Below, piece by piece: positions 58,873 to 64,000 of a stretch of 64,000 bases of DNA (positions are counted from its first letter, which is position 1; each line of letters opens with the position of its first letter). The stretch is from contig NZ_MECK01000621.1 in the NCBI RefSeq assembly GCF_014596465.1, forward strand, positions 47,713-111,712, in the 5' to 3' direction. The notes below the pieces were generated by a model. It was given only the letters and a program-made list of their open reading frames with translations. It was not told where the DNA came from and made no database searches. Origin of the DNA: Streptomyces sp. CBMA123. Its GTDB lineage: Bacteria; Actinomycetota; Actinomycetes; Streptomycetales; Streptomycetaceae. The position numbers were made by a program, and so were the translations under genes.

Positions 58873-59165
58873 GGCTGCTGCTCCTGCTGCTGGGCCTTCC
58901 ACCGGAGGTACGCGGTGGGCAGGCAGACGGCGCACGGTCGGTGGCCGGCCGCGAGCGCGGTGGGCTCGTCCGCGAAGAACACCCGGCGGCGTACGTCGTG
59001 GCCGGCGGCGAGGGCGCGCCGGGCGGACGGGCAGTCGAGGCGCCCGTAGCTGCGGGCGCGCCGGTGGCCGCCGAGGGTGCCGGGTCGGCTGCCGGTGCGG
59101 GGGTGGCCGTCGGGGCCGATCAGGCGGTACGTCCGGCTTGCGGCGGTCGAGTCGGGGGTGGTCAT
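58869..59165 (-). CDS. Standalone Ada-type zinc-binding domain protein
   Basis: 98 residues from the ATG at 59165 with AGGCGG upstream. The motif DCPSARRALAAGHDVRRRVF-FADEPTALAAGHRPCAVCLP matches the N-terminal Ada domain that binds zinc through Cys and accepts a methyl group from DNA methylphosphotriesters. Here Cys in DCPS and the CAVC pair are visible. It lacks the AraC and O6-methylguanine methyltransferase parts of full Ada, so it may be a sensor or a small repair subunit. Overlaps the next gene by 4 bases and follows the 2OG-oxygenase by 9 bp. Confidence 0.85.
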   Translation of the reverse strand: MTTPDSTAASRTYRLIGPDGHPRTGSRPGTLGGHRRARSYGRLDCPSARRALAAGHDVRRRVFFADEPTALAAGHRPCAVCLPTAYLRWKAQQQEQQP

Positions 59166-59174
59166 GGCGCCGCC

Positions 59175-59936
59175 TCAGGCGTCGTGGAAGACGAGCCCGA
59201 GGGCGTGCCGCCGGCCCGAGCGCACGGTGCTCACGCCGTGGCGAACGGGGCTCGCGGAGAAGCCCCGGGCGGAGCGGACGGGCCGGTCGCGGGTGGTGAA
59301 GACCAGGCCGTGGCCCTGCGGGAGGACGGTGGTGGTGCCACGGGACTGCGCACGGGGGCGCTGCTCGACCAGCAGGAACTCGCCGCCGGTGTAGTCGCTG
59401 CCGGGCTCGTCGAGGCCGATGACGACCTGGAGCGGGAAGACGAGGTCGCCGAAGACGTCGCGGTGCAGCGCGTTCCAGTCGCCGGGCCGGTAACGGAGCA
59501 GGATCTGCGAGGACTTGGCTTGCCCGGCCGCGTGGCACCGCTCGACCCACTCGTCCAGGGTGTCGGGCCAGGGTGCGGGCCGTCCGAGCTTCTCGGCCCA
59601 GCCGCGGGCGATGGTGAGCAGCTGCGGGTAGAGGGCCTGGCGCAGCGCGTGGACGGGCTCGGGCAGTTCGTGGGTGAAGTAGCGGTACTGGCCGGAGCCG
59701 AAGCGGTGCCGGGCCATGTCCACGGTGGTGCGGAACAGTTCGTCCTGGTCGTACAGCGCGGCCAGGTCGCGGCACTCCCGGGCGGTGAGCAGCTGCGGGG
59801 TGAGCGCGCAGCCGTGGGCGTCGAGTTCCTCGGCGAGGGCCGGCCATTCGGCCGCCTGGACGCGCTGCCGGGCATCGGCGGTCGCTGTGCGGCCGCTCTC
59901 GGTTCGGGTGCTCACGGGCGTCATGCGGAAGGCCAT
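59175..59936 (-). CDS. 2-oxoglutarate/Fe(II) dioxygenase of the alkylation-repair operon
   Basis: 253 residues from the ATG at 59936 with GAGG upstream. The HxD iron motif is His158-Arg-Asp160 (WNALHRDVFGD), the distal His233 in SPVRHGVSTV, and a 2-oxoglutarate-binding Arg in SGRRHALGLVF. A beta-sandwich core (SSQILLRYRPGDWNALHRDV) is as in double-stranded beta-helix dioxygenases. First gene of a four-gene coupled operon with an Ada domain, an unknown protein and an alkB remnant, so demethylation of alkylated nucleic acids is a reasonable guess, but a protein or small-molecule substrate is possible. Confidence 0.88.
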   Translation of the reverse strand: MAFRMTPVSTRTESGRTATADARQRVQAAEWPALAEELDAHGCALTPQLLTARECRDLAALYDQDELFRTTVDMARHRFGSGQYRYFTHELPEPVHALRQALYPQLLTIARGWAEKLGRPAPWPDTLDEWVERCHAAGQAKSSQILLRYRPGDWNALHRDVFGDLVFPLQVVIGLDEPGSDYTGGEFLLVEQRPRAQSRGTTTVLPQGHGLVFTTRDRPVRSARGFSASPVRHGVSTVRSGRRHALGLVFHDA

Positions 59937-60039
59937 CGCTCTCGGTTCCTCACCGCGGTCCGTCGGGGTGGCCGCGCTGGTTCCAGAATGCGGCGCTGCG
60001 ACGGTCGTGGCTGGCGGCTTTCGGACCCGGAGGTTCCGG

Positions 60040-60074
60040 CCGGTTGCCCTCCCCGGTGCGGGGAGGACAACCGG
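60040..60074 (-). terminator. 15-bp hairpin after the secreted protein
   Basis: CCGGTTGCCCTCCCC (60040-60054) pairs with GGGGAGGACAACCGG (60060-60074) across GGTGC with one mismatch, 7 bases past the stop at 60082. Confidence 0.85.
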
Positions 60075-60081
60075 CTTCGGA

Positions 60082-61806
60082 TCAGCCGACGTTGACGGCG
60101 GTGTCGTCGAGGACGAAGGAGGTCTGCTTGGTGTAGTCCTCGGCGCCGGTGAACTTGAGGGTGACGGTCTGGCCGGCGTACGCGGAGAGGTTGAGGCTGT
60201 GCTGCTGGTAGCCGGCGGCGGCGTTGACGTTGGAGTAGGTGGCCAGGTTGGTGCCGTTCGCGGTCACCGTGAGCTTGTCGTAGGCGGTGGTGGTGGGCTC
60301 GGCGGTGTCGATGTGCAGCCAGAAGCTGAGGGTGTAGCTGTTGCAGCCGGTCGGCAGGGTCACCGTCTGGGCGAGGGTGTCGGTGTTGGTGCTGCCGTTG
60401 CCGTCCAGCCAGACGTCGTAGCTGCCGGAGTGCGGCGGCTCGCTGGAGCTGTTGTTGATGGTGCTGCTGCCGCCGGTGTTGGTCTCGGTCCAGCCGGCCG
60501 TCGTTCCGGCCTCGAAGCCGGGGTTGGTGAGCAGCTGGGCGGCGGTGCAGCCGGTGCCGCCGCCGGTGGGCTGGACGGTCCAGGTGAAGGTGACGGAGGA
60601 GGACGGGCCGGTGGAGTCCGTCGCGGTGGCCGTCACGGAGTAGGTCCCGGCGGTGGTCGGGGTGCCGCTGATCAGACCGGTCGTGGGGTTGACGCTCAGG
60701 CCGGCGGGCAGGCCGGTCGCGCCGTAGCTCAGGGTGCCGCCGGCCGTGTCGGTGCCGGAGAGCTGGAGGCTGGTGGCGGTTCCGGCGGTGGCGGTCCGGG
60801 CGCCGGGGTTGGTGAGGGTGACGCCGCCGGTGGTGCCGCCGCCGCTGCCGGCGGCGAGCCAGGCGGTGGCGTTGAGGCCGAGGGCGGCGTCGGTGCCGGC
60901 CGGGTCGTCCCAGCCGTCGTAGACGGTCTTGCCGGGTTCGCCGGTGCCGTCGTCGATGGCCGAGCTGTCGCCCCAGATGGCGAGCCGGCCCTTGCCGAAG
61001 CTGCTGGTGGCGAAGAAGGCGCCGGTGGTGCCGGAGTAACCGGTGCGGTAGACGATGCCCTTGACGGTGGGGTTGTCGGCGGGCTTGAGGGTGAAGGTGG
61101 TGCCGTTGCGGATGATGCTGCCGGTGACGGTGCCGAAGGGGCCGTGCAGGACGGGGTCGGTGGCGTCGTTGACGGCGGTCGGGTTGTCGGTCTGGATGTT
61201 GAGCAGGTCGACGGAGAGCCCGAACGGGTCGTTGCTGTTGACCGAGTTGGTGGTCATCAGGTCGTTGATGATGGCGGGGGAGTCCCAGCCGTCGTTGTTG
61301 CGGTCGCTGCCGGTGTGGTCGGAGATCAGGAACAGTCCGCCGCCGTTCTGGACGAACGTCATGACCGCGGTCTTCTCGGCGTCGCTGAGCCGGATGTTCG
61401 GCTCGGGCAGCACGAACTCGTCGAAGTTGGCGAGGTCCAGCGCGCCGCCGGTGCCGTAGGTGATGGTGGAGCCGCTCGGCAGGGTCTTGAGGCTGTACTG
61501 GCCGGTCTTCTGGAGGGCGACGCCCCAGCTGGAGATGGCGCCGGTCCAGTCGGTCCCGGACTGGGGGTTGGCGTTCTGGCCGAGCGGGTCCGGCTGGCTG
61601 GTGCTGATGATCCAGTCCGCGTTGCCGGCGGTCTCCGCCTTGCTGTCGTCGAACAGGACGCGGTGCTGGGTGGTCGTCGTGGTGGGGGCCACGCTCTTCG
61701 CCGGGGCCGCGACGGCCGGGTGGGGGGCGGCGCTCGCGCCGGCGAGCACGGTCAGGGCGGCGGCGCCCAGGGCGAGCGGGCGTACCGCGTCGATGCGTCT
61801 GAACAT
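60082..61806 (-). CDS. Secreted multi-domain protein with Ig-like and carbohydrate-binding-like modules
   Basis: 574 residues from the ATG at 61806, AGAGGA upstream. Signal peptide: RPLALGAAALTVLAGASAA. An N-terminal region (about 45-305) has the look of DUF4350/GATase-like proteins (HRVLFDDSKAETAGNADWII; VQNGGGLFLISDHTGSD; GRLAIWGDSSAID). Residues about 325-415 are a cadherin/He_PIG-like Ig module (LQLSGTDTAGGTLSYGATGL PAGLSVNPTTGLISGTP). The last 155 residues are a jelly-roll carbohydrate-binding-like module (NPGFEAGTTAGWTETNTGGS...). Probably binds or processes extracellular polymer. Monocistronic. Confidence 0.8.
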   Translation of the reverse strand: MFRRIDAVRPLALGAAALTVLAGASAAPHPAVAAPAKSVAPTTTTTQHRVLFDDSKAETAGNADWIISTSQPDPLGQNANPQSGTDWTGAISSWGVALQKTGQYSLKTLPSGSTITYGTGGALDLANFDEFVLPEPNIRLSDAEKTAVMTFVQNGGGLFLISDHTGSDRNNDGWDSPAIINDLMTTNSVNSNDPFGLSVDLLNIQTDNPTAVNDATDPVLHGPFGTVTGSIIRNGTTFTLKPADNPTVKGIVYRTGYSGTTGAFFATSSFGKGRLAIWGDSSAIDDGTGEPGKTVYDGWDDPAGTDAALGLNATAWLAAGSGGGTTGGVTLTNPGARTATAGTATSLQLSGTDTAGGTLSYGATGLPAGLSVNPTTGLISGTPTTAGTYSVTATATDSTGPSSSVTFTWTVQPTGGGTGCTAAQLLTNPGFEAGTTAGWTETNTGGSSTINNSSSEPPHSGSYDVWLDGNGSTNTDTLAQTVTLPTGCNSYTLSFWLHIDTAEPTTTAYDKLTVTANGTNLATYSNVNAAAGYQQHSLNLSAYAGQTVTLKFTGAEDYTKQTSFVLDDTAVNVG

Positions 61807-62061
61807 GGGTCAAGTCCTCTGTGGTGTGGGGAAGTACAGGGGAGAGCTACGCGCGTAGGCGCGCTGACACCGTTCCATGATGGGGTAAGCGGCGCTTGAA
61901 CGGAACGCGACGACTCGGCGCAGCGCACGGCGGCCCGTTGTCGGCAGGGGCCCCCTGAGCAGCTGCGACACCGGCAGAGCACCATGGGCACACCGAATCT
62001 CCCCCGCTGCCGGGAGGCAACCGGCCCGGTTGGCACCCCGGCCCGGCTGCCCCCGGCCCCG

Positions 62062-63306
62062 CTACCCCCGGGCCAGCCTCCCCAGGGCCAGGCCGGCCAG
62101 CAGCGCGGCGCCGTCGGCGAGGACGCCGTCGTCGAACTCGGCCTCGGGGGAGTGGTTGTAGGGCGCGGTGTACGGGTCTCGGCCGTCGGTGGGGGTGGCG
62201 CCGAGCATCAGGTACGCGGTCGGGACGATCGCGCTCAGCACACCGAAGTCCTCGGATCCGGCGACCGGTTGGGGCATCTCGACGTACCGTTCCGGCCCGA
62301 CCAGCCGGGCCGCCAGAGCGGCCGCGAACTCCGCCTCCACCGGGTCGTTGACGGTCACCGGGTAGCCGGGCTCCAGCTCGGCGACCGCCTCCAGCCCGTG
62401 CGCCGCCGCGATCCCGTGCACCACCCGCAGCGCCTCGCGGTGCACCAGTTCGCGCGCGTGCGGCGAGAAGGAGCGGATGGTCGCCGAGAACCGGGCCTCG
62501 TCGGGGATCACATTGGCCGCCGTGCCGGCGCTGAGCGTGCCGATGGTGAGCACCACCGGGTCGAAGACGTCGATCCGCCGGGTCACCATCGTCTGGAGGG
62601 CCAGTACCGCCTCGCACAGTGCCGGCACCGGGTCCAGCGCCGAGTGCGGGCTGGAGCCGTGCCCGCCGCGCCCGCGCAGGGTGACGTGCAGCGCGTCGGA
62701 GGCGGCCAGGACCGGCCCCGGGCGGGTGGCGATCAGTCCGTTGGGCAGCAGGGCGGCGGCCACGTGCAGCGCGTACCCGGCCACCACCGGCTTGCCGGCC
62801 GCCTCCAGCACGCCCTCGTCCACCATCAGCTGGGCGCCGCCCGCTCCCTCCTCGCCGGGCTGGAACATCAGCACCACGTCCCCGGCCAGCTCGGCGCGCC
62901 GTTCGGCCAGCAGCCGGGTGGCGCCGACCAGTGCGGCCATGTGCAGATCGTGTCCGCAGGCGTGCATGGCGCCGGGGATCGTGGACGCGTACGGCAGCGG
63001 CAGGTTCTCCTGTACGGGCAGGGCGTCCATGTCGGCGCGCAGCAGTACGGCCGGGCCCGGGCGCCCGCCGCGCAGCACCGCGGTGATCGAGGTCAGCCCG
63101 GTGCCGAGGGTGAGGTCCAGGGGCAGTCCTTCGAGCGCGGCGAGCAGGCGGTCGCGGGTGCGGGGCAGGTCCAGTCCGAGCTCCGGCTCCTGGTGCAACT
63201 CCCGCCGCAGTGACACCAGTTCGGGCTGGAGGCGGGCGGCTGAGCGGGCCAGTTCGGTCAGGGACAGCTGGTCGAGCAGGGCGTCGGAGCCGGGCAGGTC
63301 GGACAC
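62062..63306 (-). CDS. M20-family amidohydrolase (hippurate hydrolase-like)
   Basis: 414 residues, GTG start at 63306 with TGGAGG upstream. M20D features: RRELHQEPELG, LLRADMDALPVQE (metal Asp), HACGHDLHMAALVG, FQPGEEGAGGA (catalytic Glu), and VAGSEDFGVLSAIVPTAYLM LG near the C-terminus. Hydrolyses N-acyl amino acids (N-acetyl, hippuryl or indole-acetyl). Soluble. It diverges from the PadR gene and is separated from it by the PadR dyad region, so PadR may also affect it. Confidence 0.93.
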   Translation of the reverse strand: MSDLPGSDALLDQLSLTELARSAARLQPELVSLRRELHQEPELGLDLPRTRDRLLAALEGLPLDLTLGTGLTSITAVLRGGRPGPAVLLRADMDALPVQENLPLPYASTIPGAMHACGHDLHMAALVGATRLLAERRAELAGDVVLMFQPGEEGAGGAQLMVDEGVLEAAGKPVVAGYALHVAAALLPNGLIATRPGPVLAASDALHVTLRGRGGHGSSPHSALDPVPALCEAVLALQTMVTRRIDVFDPVVLTIGTLSAGTAANVIPDEARFSATIRSFSPHARELVHREALRVVHGIAAAHGLEAVAELEPGYPVTVNDPVEAEFAAALAARLVGPERYVEMPQPVAGSEDFGVLSAIVPTAYLMLGATPTDGRDPYTAPYNHSPEAEFDDGVLADGAALLAGLALGRLARG

Positions 63307-63440
63307 GGGGCCTCCAGGGGGGCGGGTGGTCTGTCTGGCTCGATGATCGGGGTTGCCCGTCGCGTTGCGGCCGGGTTCACGGATCCGACACGAGCCGAGG
63401 GCCGGGGCGTGATGGCGCGGCCGACCCCCCGGCTCGTTGA

Positions 63441-63463
63441 GATAGTCCGACGGAGTGACTATC
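63441..63463. promoter_or_regulatory. PadR operator candidate
   Basis: GATAGTC (63441-63447) and GACTATC (63457-63463) form a perfect 7-bp inverted repeat with a 9-base spacer, 23 bases upstream of the PadR ATG. ATAGT/ACTAT half-sites are familiar for streptomycete PadR-like regulators (from memory). Confidence 0.75.
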
Positions 63464-63486
63464 GTCATGGGGTGAGTGAGCGTGTG

Positions 63487-63813
63487 ATGCAAGAACCCAC
63501 CGTGATGGTCCTGACCGCCCTGGCAGACGCCCCCCGGCACGGATACGCCATCGCCCAGGAGATCAAGGCGATGACCGACGGCCGGGTCGCCCTGCGCACC
63601 GGCGCCCTGTACGGGGCACTGGACCGGCTGCTGGCCGACGGCCTGATCGACGTCGACCGCGAGGAGATCGTCGACGGCCGGGCCCGGCGGATCTTCACCC
63701 TCTCCCCGACCGGACGCGAACGGCTGGCGGCCGAAGCCGAACGCCTCGCCGCGACGGCCCGGGAGGCCACCCGCCGCCTCTCCGTCACCCGCCCGGCGGC
63801 GACCGGCACATGA
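63487..63813 (+). CDS. PadR-family regulator
   Basis: 108 residues from the ATG at 63487; an upstream GTG at 63472 adds five residues. Winged helix: MQEPTVMVLTALADAPRHGY-AIAQEIKAMTDGRVALRTGA-LYGALDRLLADGLIDVDREE, followed by a Glu/Ala helix (RERLAAEAERLAATAREATR). Small PadR with the typical LRTGALYGALDRL recognition/wing region. A dyad lies 23 bp upstream, so autoregulation is likely. Its TGA overlaps the ATG of the next gene (ATGA), coupling it to the membrane protein. Confidence 0.92.
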   Translation: MQEPTVMVLTALADAPRHGYAIAQEIKAMTDGRVALRTGALYGALDRLLADGLIDVDREEIVDGRARRIFTLSPTGRERLAAEAERLAATAREATRRLSVTRPAATGT

Positions 63814-64000
63814 TCCAGCACGTCCTCCGGCTGTACCCCACCGCCTACCGCCGGGCCCACGGCGAGGAGATCGCCGCGACCTTCCACGAGATGACGGCCG
63901 GCGAGCCGCTGCGCGCCCGCCTGCGGGACGCGGCGGAGCTGGCGGCCAACGCCCTGCGGATGCGGGCGGGGCTCGGCCCGGCCGCCCCCGCCGCCCGGGC
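63810..64000 (+). CDS. Start of a PadR-coupled membrane-protein gene (runs off window)
   Basis: ATG at 63810 overlaps the PadR stop. The visible 63 residues read IQHVLRLYPTAYRRAHGEEI AATFHEMTAG then a helical RARLRDAAELAANALRMRAG. The YPxxYRRxHGxE start is characteristic of small integral membrane proteins encoded right after PadR regulators in Streptomyces. The hydrophobic part lies outside the window. Usually the PadR-controlled partner; function unknown. Confidence 0.8.
   Translation, partial: MIQHVLRLYPTAYRRAHGEEIAATFHEMTAGEPLRARLRDAAELAANALRMRAGLGPAAPAAR

Noticed and set aside
59716..61899. 727-residue plus-strand frame across the secreted protein
   Set aside because: Val/Gly-rich antisense shadow; the minus strand has a signal peptide and recognisable modules.

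Overview
The window is GC-rich (roughly 70% or more), densely coded on both strands, and has strong G/C bias at third codon positions, many GTG starts and frequent ATGA or GTGA overlaps. Together with LAxTG-type wall anchoring, LytR-CpsA-Psr, XRE-MmyB, PadR and paired SDR/TetR modules, this points to an actinomycete of the Streptomyces/Kitasatospora type. The gene content is accessory: secreted carbohydrate-binding proteins, resistance modules, many one-component regulators and several broken genes. This fits an arm or variable region of a linear chromosome better than the core. No tRNA, rRNA, CRISPR array, intact insertion sequence or origin was recognised.

Layout, left to right. 1-6.9 kb: a secreted ricin-lectin/glycosidase-like protein behind a LacI regulator, a secreted papain-like protease with a membrane-anchored partner, and an ATP-grasp ligase. 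7-15 kb: an O-methyltransferase; an XRE-MmyB regulator divergent from an SDR around a near-perfect 21-bp dyad; a gamma-glutamyltranspeptidase-like enzyme; a frameshifted small ORF; an SDR/TetR pair with two tandem operators; and a luciferase-like monooxygenase. 15-18.4 kb: a 15-bp minisatellite, a small conserved protein with a Zur-like box, a DHA2 exporter, a six-copy octamer repeat and a DUF1963-like protein. 18.4-21 kb: an arsenic island (arsR-aquaporin-arsC, divergent arsI) with an MFS remnant. 21-29 kb: a LytR-CpsA-Psr protein, a LAxTG wall protein, rhodanese/GNAT, and an esterase/TetR pair.

29.4-36.8 kb is the most striking island. It holds a 1,940-residue Rhs/YD polymorphic toxin with two PA14 domains, a Hint domain and a C-terminal GIY-YIG nuclease tip. 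It is followed 24 bp later by a secreted ricin-lectin/aerolysin-like beta-pore protein, and preceded by the first 71 codons of a truncated adenosine deaminase. 37-46 kb: a TIM44-like membrane protein, an FAD-monooxygenase remnant, coupled EamA and MFS exporters divergent from a LysR regulator, a two-domain Lrp regulator and an FAD aromatic hydroxylase. 45.7-49 kb: a cyanate module (cynR, cynT, cynS) followed by a deaminase and a Nudix hydrolase. 49-58 kb: an esterase, 6-phosphogluconate dehydrogenase, a secreted phosphodiesterase-like protein, a RibD-like reductase, an epimerase, a cupin and an alcohol dehydrogenase.

58.1-59.9 kb looks like an alkylation-damage operon: a 2OG-Fe(II) oxygenase, a standalone Ada zinc-domain protein, an unknown protein, and an AlkB gene cut off after about 65 codons. 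The window ends with a secreted adhesin-like protein, an M20 amidohydrolase, and a PadR regulator with its own dyad and a coupled membrane-protein gene that runs off the edge.

Gene fragments (adenosine deaminase, AlkB, FAD monooxygenase, MFS, MmyB regulator, one frameshifted ORF) recur at the seams between modules, which suggests repeated insertion/deletion turnover.
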